Source: Helochares maculicollis (taxonomy: Eukaryota > Arthropoda > Insecta > Coleoptera > Hydrophilidae). Taken from it: a stretch of 58,601 nucleotides of DNA. How positions within the stretch are numbered: the stretch's first letter is position 1; each line of letters begins with the position of its first letter. Below are positions 1 through 11,600 of the stretch, one piece after another. A model generated the notes under the pieces. It saw only the letters and a program-made list of their open reading frames with translations. It made no database searches and was not told where the DNA came from. The position numbers and the translations under genes are program-made. The stretch is taken from positions 1 to 58,601 of the forward strand of contig JAWQRO010000098.1 in NCBI GenBank assembly GCA_033557835.1. Reading direction: 5' to 3'.

Positions 1-16
1 TATATATATATATATC
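1..16. repeat. (TA)n microsatellite at window start
   Basis: A pure TA dinucleotide run opens the window. It continues out of view, so its full length is unknown. Confidence 0.9.
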
Positions 17-139
17 TTTGTGAGCGCCTTCGGGTTTTCTTCTTGTATTTAAGGATTGATAAATCCACTTACAACGGTATCACTATCACCAAATGAAAAT
101 ATTATCTTCTGTATATAGTTATAAAGGAGCTAAAATATA

Positions 140-1047
140 CTACTGTGATCAAAAAGTAAGGTGAAATTGTCATTTAAAACTCCTGGGCAGTAGGAAGACA
201 GGTAACATTTTTTCCTATGTTGCTAGGACTGTCTATAACATTTGCCAAGTGTCTGTTTGTCAAAAGCTTTATCTCTGAATTAGAAGTGTTTTTGTAAACA
301 GCCAAAAGTGAATTTTTTGATATTTTCAATGGGTGATTTTGCTGAGCAAAGAACTTGCGAAACGAATGTTCTTGTGCAGATACATGGAAAATGTAGTGGG
401 AGGCCGTTGGTGATCAAACTATGGCACAAAAAGAAACGTTTATAAGTGGTATAACGAGTTCCAAGTGGGCAGAGAACGCGTTGACGATGAACCGCGCTCT
501 GGACGACCATCAACGTCTACCATCGAGTTGCATGTCCAAAATATCAAAGATTTGGTGCTTGAAAATCGTCGATTGACAATTAGAGACCTCGCTAATAGTG
601 TTGGAATATCATTTGGCTCAGCTCAAACCATTTTTAAGGATTTTTTGTGTCTCAAACGCATCGTCTCGATTGGTGCCAAATGCATCATGTCATACTGCAT
701 TGGTTCTTTACGAAATGTTTTGCCAAATACTCGACTCATATTGGTCCCCAACCACCGTATTCACCTGATGTGGCTCCGTGCGACTTTTGGCTATTCAGCA
801 AACTCGAAAGGCCAATGCGAGGATACCGTTTTGATAGGATTGAGGAGATAAAAACCGAATCGAAGAAGGTCTTGAATGCTATACAGGAAAAAGACTATTT
901 CGACTGTTTTGAGGACTTGAAAAACCGTTGGAAAAAGTACGTTTTATCGGACGAGGATTAGTTTGAAGGGAATGAAATTGATTTGAAAGAATAAATAAAG
1001 AATTTAAATTTTATAAACAAATTCACCTTACTTTTTGATCACAGTAG
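140..1047 (+). mobile_element. Mariner family A, internally deleted 908-bp copy
   Basis: A 26-bp perfect terminal inverted repeat beginning CTACTGTGATCAAAAAGTAA is at 140-165 and, inverted, at 1022-1047. The element is flanked by TA at 138-139 and 1048-1049, the expected mariner target duplication. Inside are an N-terminal helix-turn-helix part (about 465-660, with DDEPRSGRPST) and a C-terminal catalytic part (about 700-960, with PPYSPDVAPCDFWLF). The middle of the transposase, with the first catalytic aspartates, is missing, and the two parts are in different frames. A full mariner is about 1.3 kb, so this is a non-autonomous deletion derivative with intact ends. Confidence 0.9.
465..961 (+). 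pseudogene. Deleted mariner transposase (family A)
   Basis: The 5' piece (465 to about 655) reads as the second helix-turn-helix of a mariner transposase, preceded by the GRPST linker. The 3' piece (about 647-961) reads as the last catalytic block, with third-aspartate motif YSPDVAPCD and the usual C-terminal K-x-W-K-K ending. The DETW and HDNA motifs lie in the deleted part. It cannot encode an active enzyme. Confidence 0.8.
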
Positions 1048-1069
1048 TAAACAATATTAGGACAGTTTT

Positions 1070-1420
1070 ATTGATTTTAATTTTTAAAAATTATTTCCGT
1101 TACATTCTATGCACCGCTTCATCCACTGGATTCTTAAAAACAGACCTGGCAAATTAAACGATAAAGTACACCAACACTTTGTATAAAGTTTACATTTGAT
1201 GTTTTGGTCTTCTTTATTAGAAAATTGCATCACTTTAAGTTTAATTTTCAAATTAGGGAATTCTGTAAAAAAAGAGCCATGTCTGAATTGTAAGGAGGGT
1301 GCTCAAGAAGTTTCAGTCCTGTAGTATTCAAATATTTGGTGCAGGCTTCTATATGGTGATTTAGAGATGGAGAAACCAGGTGTCACTCTTGAAGTTGGTC
1401 GCTTGTTCTCCAGAGATTCG
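1070..1420 (-). pseudogene. Decayed mariner transposase C-terminus
   Basis: Read on the minus strand, the sequence gives mariner-like pieces: LKLLEHPPYNSDMAL near 1300 (equivalent to LLPHPPYSPDLAP), FPNLKIKLKVMQFSN near 1220, and WMKRCIECNGN near 1110, the typical transposase ending. Frameshifts and stops interrupt it. I see no clear terminal repeats. It abuts the right end of the family A element, so that element may have inserted beside or into this older copy. Confidence 0.6.
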
Positions 1421-1609
1421 AAGATTTTAGTTGAACATTGTTCATACATACTATTATGTTGGCATAATTATGGCGGTTTATATCGACCCATGGTTTTCTT
1501 GAAAAAAAAAAAGAGTTTTGTTCATTATTTCTTTATAAAAATCTTCTCTTCTTCAAGACCAAAAGTGCATACTGAAAATCATCTTCATATTCGCCATATT
1601 ATTTTCTAG

Positions 1610-2560
1610 CATTTTGAGAAAGGTTGGAAGGCGGCAGTCACTTTGCGATCTGAAGGAAGTTTTCGGTGAAGGAACAATTAGCAAAAGTCAGGTTGCAAGA
1701 TGGTTGAACAGGTTCAAAACGGGCGACAGAAACCTTGCAGATGAAGAAAGAAGAGGTTGGTCATGGGATTTCGACGATCAGGCACTCCTTGGAGGGGTGG
1801 AAGACTTCAATGTCGACCATTCATAGTTTCAAAGTCGCTTCAAAATGCTTGAAAGGGAGGGGAAACTGGCTGGAGGGATCCCTCACAAGCTCTTAAACAA
1901 CAACAAAGTAAGATGTGTATGCAATTTTACCGATTTATTGTAGCGAAACGAACAAACACTATTTTTGAAATATTTTAATGTTGTTCAAAAGCGTTAAAAT
2001 GATTTGCACATCACGACGTATTTCACTCAAATGAATTCCAAAAGTTATCCACTGTAAAAAGGCTATGTGGTGTGTTTGGTGGGACAGAAGTGGAATCATT
2101 TACTGGGAAATCATATTGAACAGTATCTGTTAATGGTTTAACAATACAGATGAATGACAACAATCCCAGACAAGCGGCAGTTCAACATTAATAGCGACAT
2201 CTATCTGGTTTAACTTGACTCCCTTCACACTGCAATCGAAGCGAAAAGACCATGAAAAAAGAACAGTGTCTTTTCCACCACAATAAAACCTGACGTCACT
2301 TTGTTGTGAGGTCGTCAGATTGATTGCCGAGAAGGGATAGAATATGCTCCCACATCCACCATATTCACGGACCAAAGATGCTATAGACTACTACATCAAT
2401 CGCTAAGTTAAAAATTGACAAAGAACAAAATTAAAAAGATTTGTATGACTCGATGTTAACCTCCAAGAATCGTGACTTCTTCGCTCGTGGAATCGAATTA
2501 CTATCAAGCAAAGGGGAAGCAGTTCTTGAAGTGGATAGTGACTACGCTCTGGAATAATCA
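1610..2560 (+). mobile_element. Decayed mariner family D copy
   Basis: The plus strand carries ordered but broken mariner transposase pieces. The helix-turn-helix region is at 1614-1826 (SKSQVARWLNRFKTGDRNL, then DFDDQALL and EDFNVDHS). A VWWDRSGIIYWE block, which follows the first catalytic D, is near 2070-2110. PHPPYS is near 2350. A C-terminal RDFFARGIELL with VDSDY is near 2470-2550. Deletions and frameshifts occur throughout. Terminal repeats were not recognised, so the edges are approximate. Confidence 0.75.
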
Positions 2561-2901
2561 TTTAAATATGTTTTTCCTAAATATTTTTATCGTATTTGTT
2601 GAATAAAATTTGCTGAAGAATATGCCACAATAATTATGCCCCAAAATAATTCTTAGCTATCTAGTGTCTTTCTTAGTAGATCCCTGAAACCAAGATTGCA
2701 ACAATATATTGAATTTATGTTTCGTTGTTCAGAGACCAGGATAGTTTAAAATTAGTTTGATATTGCATATTTTATTTGTCACACTAAATTTTCTACTGTA
2801 AATAACAAGAAGTAATTGACGACCCAATTCATTATAAAGTTCAGGTCATGAGCTTTGAAAGTTAATTGAATTTCTACATAAATATATATTTTGATTTACA
2901 G

Positions 2902-3041
2902 GTTTTAAATACATGTGATGTAGTAGTTGACGTAGGCGGAGTTTATGATCCCAAAAGGCACAGGTACGACCATCATCAAAGAAGTTTCGATGAAACGTTT
3001 TCTACAATTTTGCCACATGTAGCTAAAAATAAAAACATAAG
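2902..3041 (+). CDS. MYG1: MYG1 exon (DHH motif)
   Basis: The acceptor is TTGATTTACAG at 2891-2901 and the donor GTACTT is at 3042. The exon starts in phase 0 and ends in phase 2. It encodes VDVGG and the DHH metal-binding motif. Confidence 0.93.
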
Positions 3042-3937
3042 GTACTTCGTTATTTAACAGACTTAATAGACCATCATCACAAAAATCATTGATTTTATTC
3101 CAGATTGAGTTCTGCTGGGTTAGTGTATGTTCATCATGGAATAGAGGTAATAACAGAAATTCTAAAAAAACGAAAATATTACCCTCAATCTGATTGTATA
3201 TTAAGAATATTTTTAAATATATATGAAGGATTTATCGAAGAACTAGACGCAATAGACAATGGGGTACCTATGTATTCAGATGGATTTCCTAAATATAGAA
3301 TCAATACTCATTTGAGTTCTCGTGTCCACCGCCTTAATCCAGAGTGGAATGCTATAAAGGGAGATCACCCCGATGTGTTGTTTAGGAAAGCTATGGAGTT
3401 AGTTGGATTAGAATTTGAAGAAAAAGTAGTAGAATCTGCTCGTGTTTGGTGGCCAGCTAGAGAAATCGTCAAAGAGGCAATTTTAAATAGAGCTAAGCTG
3501 CATCCTTGTGGGAAAATTGTTGAATTATCAGAACGTTGCCCATGGAAAGAGCATGTTGTTTCTATCGAAGAAGAGTTGGGAATAGAGGGAGAGTTGAAAT
3601 TTATGATTTTCCATGATGCAACTGACTCATGGCGAGTTCAGGGAATTCCAATTCAACCGGATAGTTTTATATGCAGGTAAATTAATTTTCATAGTATTCA
3701 CAGCACTTGTTTATCAAAATTCTTGTGAAAGGAATGAATATTTGATCCCCTTTGATTTTTAGAGTTTTTTTGCATGAAGATTGGAGAGGCTTTAGAGATA
3801 GTCAGCTCAGTTCTGTTGCTGACATTGAAGGATGTATTTTTTGCCATGCATCTGGTTTTATTGGTGGCAATAAAACAAAAGAAGGAGCTTTAAAAATGGC
3901 ATTAAAAAGTTTGGCTGCAATACACGAGAAAGATTAA
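2902..3937 (+). CDS. MYG1: MYG1 exonuclease, 3' part (three exons)
   Basis: Exons 2902-3041, 3104-3676 and 3763-3937 join in phase (888 bases including the stop) to 295 residues. The visible start reads CDVVVDVGGVYDP then RYDHHQRSF, the DHH metal-binding signature of the UPF0160/MYG1 family. The middle has LSSAGLVYVHHG and the C-terminus WRGFRDSQL and CHASGFIGGNKTKEGAL, both hallmarks of the family. MYG1 is known as a nuclear and mitochondrial 3'-5' RNA exonuclease of the DHH superfamily; that role is inferred from the family. The usual protein is about 340-380 residues, so roughly 50-80 N-terminal residues, including the first His/Asp metal motif, are encoded upstream of the window. No in-frame stop or splice fault is seen. 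The gene converges on NOX5. Confidence 0.95.
3104..3676 (+). CDS. MYG1: MYG1 central exon
   Basis: The acceptor ends CCAG at 3103 and the donor GTAAAT is at 3677. The exon encodes the central MYG1 region from LSSAGLVYVHHG to the start of the C-terminal domain (GIPIQPDSF). The 62-bp upstream intron is of typical insect minimum size. Confidence 0.95.
3763..3937 (+). CDS. MYG1: MYG1 terminal exon
   Basis: The acceptor ends TTTTTAG at 3762 and the stop TAA is at 3935-3937. It encodes the C-terminal HEDWRGFRD and HASGFIGGN motifs. Confidence 0.94.
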
Positions 3938-4111
3938 TTTATCATCTTTATAAGACAAAATCAAGCTCAAGCACATTCAAAGCGTATTATTTGAATTTAG
4001 TGTTTAGTAAGGTATACGTTTCTCAATTGTATGGTCATATATTTTTATGTAATGTATTTCCCTTAATTGCTATTTAATGAAAATAAGCAATTTATTTTCA
4101 ATTATCCAGGG

Positions 4112-4117
4112 AATAAA
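4112..4117 (+). terminator. Candidate polyadenylation signal of MYG1
   Basis: AATAAA lies 175 bases after the MYG1 stop, followed by T-rich sequence. It is the best-placed hexamer downstream of the gene on this strand. Confidence 0.5.
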
Positions 4118-5146
4118 TTTTTTTACGTATAATGCATGTTTGAGATATATGTAGTTAAACTAGTGTCTTGTTTTATGAGTTGTCAAATTGTGCGACCTAT
4201 TATGTGTTAATAGTTCGATCATAAAAACACTTTTATTTACTTCTGGTTCAATCCTATAAATATTTATTGAAAAATCAATTGTTCTGCTGCAAGCTATTCC
4301 TGCTCACTCATCTTACATCTAATCCAGTGCAAGAGCAAAATCAGAGTAAGTATGTAATAACGGGTAGGGTTATTTTGTCAAACAGTTTCACTATTTTTAC
4401 TAAATGTAATAGTTTATAAGAAGTCTCGGATGAAGACTTACAGCCAGTTCCATTTAATTTAAGAAATATTATTTTATTGAGTCAAAATAATGTTTTCGGG
4501 TTGGAGTAATGAAATTCAAATGAAATATATTTGCTGGAATATTCCTCCAATTGATGTTTACATGCTTACGAAATCATTTTGTCTGAAATTAGTTTCATGG
4601 AACAAAGCGTTGATGTTTACAATCAAATAATTAGTGTGTAGGTAATTGGAATAACACAAAGTATTGTATTGCTTAATATATATTTGTTTTGTTTTCGTTA
4701 AAGTCATGTTAGGTACAAAGGATAAACTGAAAGAATCCCCATAATATAGGAAGAAAATTTATTTTTATACAAATTGATAAAATGCCACTACAGCAATTAA
4801 AATAGAAAAGAAAATTCCCTCTACCACTGTTTTGCAATTGAAGAAGTATAGATTGCTATAGATTCACAAGCTCTACATGACAGAAAGACCTTCATAGAAA
4901 ATTTTCAAATCAAATTGAACCAGTAACTTGGCACAACTAGATTATAGTATTGACAAAAATTGATCCTGTAGAAATATGTAATGTCTTAGTTCTTCTTAAT
5001 TCCTTTGAATTAAATTAACATTAGCAAAATGTTTCAAAATTTTAATTCAGTCTTATTTGCGAAAAAACTTGTTCAATTTCTGCAAGGTCAATTATTAATT
5101 ACTTAATGTTAAACAAGAAGTAGGAAATGGTAACGTACATAGTGGG

Positions 5147-5152
5147 TTTATT
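5147..5152 (-). terminator. Candidate polyadenylation signal of NOX5
   Basis: TTTATT on the plus strand is AATAAA on the minus strand, about 135 bases past the NOX5 stop codon. Confidence 0.5.
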
Positions 5153-5284
5153 CCTAAAGTAGCATGGCAACACTATTTACATGTACAAATAAATAAAATT
5201 TATCTACAAACAATAAATTAAGAAAGACTATACAATTATTAACTTAGTAGAATCAATAAGGCTGTGACTACAATAAGTTATCAT

Positions 5285-5686
5285 TTAAAATACTTCTTTC
5301 CGAAAACTAAATCCGTACTGATCACATTTCATCCTTAAAATACGTGCAAGTTGAGGAGGACCACAATAGAAAACAGTTACTTTACCTTTCTTCTGGTCTA
5401 GTATCTGTTTGAATACCTTATCCCAATTTGGACGACCTGCATTAGTTCTTGTTTTAAGCCCTGTTATTAAATCTCTCTTTTCCTTTTCATGCAGCAAATC
5501 TAAGGCCAATTGTAAACCGACTGCTTTCATATCAGTTTTTTGCAAAGCACTTGTTATGTACATATGCATATCTAAGAATCTTTCCATGGCACCTCCTAGC
5601 TCAGCTTGTTCAATTTCTAACTGAGACAATAAGTTAACGAACCATTCAAAAGATCTTTGGTCTCTATTGATCCAAAAGAAATCGAC
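5285..5686 (-). CDS. NOX5: NOX5 terminal exon
   Basis: The acceptor is TTTTTTAG and the stop TAA is at 5287-5285. It encodes VDFFWINRDQRSFEWF, MHMYITSALQ, TRTNAGRPNWDKVF (NADPH specificity region), VTVFYCGPP and the C-terminal FSFRKEVF, with the conserved final aromatic residue. Confidence 0.96.
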   Translation of the reverse strand, partial: VDFFWINRDQRSFEWFVNLLSQLEIEQAELGGAMERFLDMHMYITSALQKTDMKAVGLQLALDLLHEKEKRDLITGLKTRTNAGRPNWDKVFKQILDQKKGKVTVFYCGPPQLARILRMKCDQYGFSFRKEVF

Positions 5687-8600
5687 CTAAAAAAATAATT
5701 AAGTAAATTTTGGCATGAATACACATTTCTTTCAGAAAATAAAAATTAAGCATTTTGTGAGCACATCATGAGCCAACTTAGTTATGAATAATTATTATAC
5801 TTTACAAACACAGATTCTTTGTCCTTCGTGTGTAATTGGGCTTGCCAAAGGTGCTAACTCTAATCGAATCGCTGCAGGCAACTTGCTTTAGCACACATTG
5901 CCCTCAAAATACCATTGATATTAGAAAGTAATTGTTCTATGTTTATATAGTATGTGGGACATTATAAGGTTTAAGTGATGGATTCGCAGGCAATTAGATG
6001 AATTGTACATACTTTTCGTAGATTCATAACTGTTGGTGGAATTTCACTAGCCCATGAAAATTTGCACCTTGGACAACAATGTCTTGCTTTCCAATACCTA
6101 TGCATTATGGATTGCAATATGGAGGCAAATGGTGTTACTCCTATACCAGTGGCAATGAGGACAGCATGCTGGGCCCTGAATATGTGACTGGATGGAGCTC
6201 CATAAGGTCCATCAAGATATATCTGCAAAATTAGAGGAAGACGTTTATATTTTCTCCACAGCAAAAGATACATATACACAGAGAAGACGACATAAAAATA
6301 ACAGGAACACCATCAATAGCCAAACCAGACAAGATTTCCAACAGCTTTGGTACAACACTAATGTTTATTTACCTCAGTTACTTTTTCACTCATTGGAACA
6401 TTTATTCGTAATTCATTCACCAAATCTTTGACGTCAACGGTGCAAATGGTTTCATTCCTTTTACTAGGCTAAAGGATAGCAAAAGAAACTTGAATGAATA
6501 TTTAATACTGTTTGAATTAATGAAATATTTGATTATATTAAATCGGTTTATAGAAAGAGCTTAAGCTGGCATGGATTATGTTCAGAGTTAGATATTTGGG
6601 AAACATTTTAAATTATTGGACTGTAAGATTATGGATGAATAAAAAATTGTGTATGAATCGCTGAAAACCGGGTTTTCTTAAATGTAGAAAATATTTCTAT
6701 TGATTGGATGAGACTAGTCTAGAGATAGCGAAATCAGCAAAAGCTGCACAAAGGGCGAAAGCTGATCATATTTGGCCATTGTCACCTCAGAAGCCCTTCT
6801 CATTAAGGGCTTATCCATAAATTCCTTCACTAATCCAGAAATAGCAGCTCCTCGGCTTGAACATGGTATTTCTCCCTCAATAATCGGCTATCATCAAATA
6901 CATATTTTTAAATGTAAATAATCATAATTTGAAAACTAATATTTTTTCTTAAAAAATGCACTTACTTCTAATGGTTTTCCAACGGGATAATTCATTGGCT
7001 TCAAAGGAATCACTACTGGTGTAGTTAGTCTTCCTTCTTCCAGTGCTCTATCAGGGTTCGATGACACAGTTGAAGTTAGGCTTAAATTAGTTATTTGACG
7101 CCCTAAAAAATGAAAAGGTCGTCACTGATAATAAATTACAAAAGTTTTGCTACTTTATTTAGAAGAAATATCTTGTTATTTTAGTTTTGTATTTTTTGAG
7201 GGTTTCGGTTTATTGGGTATAAATCTGGAACTAAAACAATTCCCACCACTTTGTTTAAATTAAAGTATCGGTCAACGAAAAATTCAAATAATAAAAAAAG
7301 GAAAGTGAGAGCTAATTATTTACTTCCACAAAGATTCGTATTTTTAACAAATCAAATTTTGACTATTTCCCAGAAAAACCTAAAGTCATTACGATCGTCA
7401 AGCAAGACATTAATTGCAAACTATTATAACTAGTTTTTAAAATTTATACAATTTATGTACAAATGGTTCATGCAAAACCTTTTTACTCATTTTTGGTTGC
7501 ATAAGTGGAAGATTTTCTGAAGCTTGTCTATATGTTTTAGCACTTCTTATGATAATCCATAAATATTTCTGTAACTAACTTTAATGCGACTGTTTCCTCA
7601 TTACATTTGGATTGCATGTCACCATATGAAATAATTTTTTAATTTGGATTTATAAGTTCTAAGAATGTTGCATTTTTTATACAATACACGAAAAAAGAGT
7701 GAAAACGAACGTTGAAATGCTTACCCATGGAACCTAATGAGCTACTCGAGTTTCTAGTCTCACAATTTTCCAAGCTGGGCGTTTTAAACGCAATAATGGT
7801 TGGCTTATGCCTCATATACCGAAAACTTTGTGCTAAAGATTTGTTTTGAGGGCTCAAATAGGCAAGTCCCAAAGATTTTAGTCTGGCTCTTCTTATTTGA
7901 CACTCATCAAAACTTTTTTCCGATTCGGATCTCATGTACTCCCTTAATCTAAAAAAGAGTTCTCGATTAATAATCAAATAAAATGCCTTTAAAAAGCCAT
8001 ATAATGCAAGCAGTCGATCAAACCACATTAAAACTCACAATACATGATCAGTAAATAGTTTATAGTAATGAAAAAGTAATATAAAATTATAAAAACAGAA
8101 CCTAGAAGAGATATATTTTGAAGTTTGCAACTTACACAAGCAGCCTCTCCCGCTTTTTGACTTTCGTCTGTATGTCGGGCATGGAAAGTGACTTTTCTAA
8201 AGGTGCTTTAGTTGTAAAGAGCAACTTGTGTAACTTCTTTTCAGGGGTAAGCTTTCTAGGTCGTCCAAGCTCTGTAGTGCTACAGGAAGCCCGATTATTT
8301 AGTTCCGCTTCCGAGGAAGACACTTTGTTGCCATCTTCCAATTGAATCCCTTCATTTGAAAAGCCAACAAGTTGGACTCCTGCCTTTCGAGTAGGATCTC
8401 GCCCTGAGAACGTTCTTTTGATGGTGTCATGCATTTTCTTAATGGGGCCCTGATTATTATTTTCGGCATTTCCGTTAGGAATAATTTTGCTCTGCCTCTG
8501 AGGAGATGGAGTAAATGGTGGAATTTCTCCGTTGTGCAACCTCTCCTGTTCCTTTTCAAAATATTCATAGAGTCTATTAGTCCAGTGGCCAACACCTCTG

Positions 8601-11600
8601 ATATGCAGCCACATGTAATCCTCTTGTTCTGGAGCGCTGCTTATTGTGAAAGGATGCCACTCGTATTTAGCTATGGCTGGGATATTGACGAAAATATAGT
8701 CGCCTGGGTGAAAATCAAAATGAAAAGGCCTCTTAATGACCAAATGTGTAACTTTAGATGGCAAGAGGAGGCCTGAGCTAATGTAAGTTTTTCCTCGTTC
8801 GCTTTTCATCCAAATGAGACGCAATATGCGTTCCAGTGAATAAATGACTCCAGGTCCTATGAACCACTTCCAAAAGTTGGGGCCGTGTAGGATTAATAAA
8901 ATCCAAAATGGAATATACATCAAATGTGTCCAATAAAATATCTGAAAAATAGATTTTCAATTTCGTTGTTGTTAGTCGCTATTAGTAATGCTAGATTTGA
9001 CTTTTATTATTATTATAAAAAACTAATTTTTGTTATCTCAAACATTATCACTGGTCAGTGGTTTAAATTGATAAAGCATACCTCAAAAGAACCTCCTCTT
9101 CGCACAAATTTTTGGGAACAAACCACCATAATCATTAAAATAATTATTAGAGCAACTCCAGTTGGATTAGCTATCCCTCCAATTAAACCTAAAATTCCGG
9201 GTCTCATGGTGAAAATCCATTCAGTCGTGGTAAAATTTTGACTATTAATTTGAGGGTCGTTGACTACTAAAAGACCTGTGGGGCAAAATATGTGAGTGCT
9301 GTTTTGTCAGCATAATTTTATCTACATATGCAAACTCACTGAAATTTAAGGAATGGGATATAGTGTGCACTACGCTGAAGATGAAAATCAAAATTCCTGT
9401 TAATTTGTGGAAGTATATGTGTTGATCCAGCGGTAGAAATGAACTACATCCTCGTGTCCTTAAAAATGTAATGCACTGTCGGAGCATTAAAACTAGTATG
9501 AACATACAATTAAAATTTAAGCATTGACCTAGAAACAAAAGTATATATTAAACCAAGTTAAGTATTTTGGATGAAACCAAAGGCAAATCTAAAAATTTGC
9601 ATAGCAGTTTAGTACGATGACTACTACAAAATGTTTGTAAATATAATTATAAAGCAAATGCAGTTATTGACAATGGTATTATTGAGTAAAGAGATGATAT
9701 GAAAGGCGTTGTGAACGATTTTCATTTTGTTGTAATCAGCATTTTTTTTATATTAATATCGGAAGTTTTAACTAAATTAATACATCTGGGAATATTTTTT
9801 AATATTCATGAACTATTTTAATTGAGGATAAGTTGAATAAATCCAGAATGTCAAATTTTAATTAATCATTATTGATATTTCAAGAAAATTATATTCTAAT
9901 TATGAGCTACTTGTATAAAATGTACAAAGGTAACTAAAACATCCGATGTCTGTTTAAATATCTAATCACGATGATCCTTGTTGAATGATGAGACTCTCTG
10001 AATATGAAGGCGATGAAGCTGCGATAAAATTCTTACCACTATTTTTTTTTATCAAAACAAAAGCATTATTCTGAGAATGCTAACATTCAGTGATGAAGCC
10101 CCCAAAAACAAACACCAGTCATTTACTTACCACACGCTCTGGCAATTATGGTAAATCCATTGTGTTCTCTGTATTGATAAGCTCTTGATATAAATAAAGC
10201 AATATTTACAAATACAAATACGGCTAAAAACGAGAGGTATACATAGTTATTTTTTACATAAGGTTTGGTTAATTGGTAAGGCCTAAGTGCAAATAATTTT
10301 CTTAAGACTGATGAGTCTTCAGCTTTTGGTTTGGGTGGTACCAGCCATCTATCAATACTGAAATAAATAAGTAAAACTTTTAAAGAAACAATCTTTTTGA
10401 GCAAATATGTGTCATTGGTCGATCGTTTTCTGGTTTGTAAGTCGTCATGGTCAGTTCGTTTTTCTATTACTGGAAGTAAGTGTGGGCAATGAATTGTTGG
10501 AAGTATAGGAAATACCTTATCGATAGATTTTCTAATAAGCCACCATGTTTCTCCAATTGATGTTTTAAGGCTTCGTAAGTTATGGCTCCTCTGTTATTAG
10601 TATCTGCATCTTCAAACATGGCCATGGTCAGATCATCGATTTGTTCTTCGCTGAATTGCATTCCGTTTTCCTCCATGCATGCCCTCATTACATGCTGTAG
10701 CTCTTTATGTTGAATGAGTCCATCACCTGTATTTGATGATTATAACATCTGGATTAGTGGCCATTAAGGTTTTTGAGCGTATAAAAGCAGTGTCTTACCA
10801 TCGAGATCATATACTTTGAACAAAAATCTAATTTTATCATCTGGTGATTGCCCTGCAAAATCATGCATTGCATCCAGAAACTCTTGGAGTGAAATGGAAC
10901 CAGAGTTATCTTTATCGAAAATTTGAAATACTCGTTCTGTGAAAAATGGCTGCAAAATAAATGTTTGTCGATGTATATGAAACAATAATATACAAAGAGT
11001 ATACTTTATAAATTAAAATTTCTTTTCAAATGCATCGCCGGCTGTATATGTTATATGTGGTTTCAATTATTTTCCAAATTTGAAGTTTCAAAAATAGCTT
11101 TGAAAAAATAATTTTGGAAAAGTTTTTACTGAATTTTTAATTATTATACTAGGTTGCCCAATAAGTTTTGCGGCTCGATAAACAATACAATTTTATGGTT
11201 TGAAAGACATTTATTAAATTATTATTATTCAGTATAGTCTCCCTGAGCATCAGGGCACTTATTCCTACGAGATACCAATTTATGAATTTCTTCCTTGAAG
11301 TGAGAATCTAGAAGGGTTGCAATATATGCTTCCACATCTGTTTGACCTCATTATTTGATGAAAAACGATTTCCAAGCATGGATTATTTTAGGTCTAGAAA
11401 CAGATGGAAATCGCTACTGAATATGTTGGGCGCTTCAACAATTCGAACTTTAATTCATAAATTTTAGACATTGTCCAAATACTCTTGTGAGACGGTGCAT
11501 TGCCTTGCCGAAAAAGAATTTTTTTCTACTGCAAACTTGATTTTTTTCACGAATTTTTGCCTTCAGTGATCCTAAAAAGTTATAAGATTAAGATGTATTG

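Larger units (their letters stand above)
3938..5284. other. Intergenic region between convergent MYG1 and NOX5
   Basis: This is AT-rich sequence holding the two 3' untranslated regions. I see no coding signal, transposon end or RNA gene in it. Confidence 0.7.

Noticed and set aside
8429..8776. Plus-strand 115-codon frame
   Set aside because: It lies wholly inside NOX5 exon j on the opposite strand, whose protein is clearly recognisable; it is a shadow frame.
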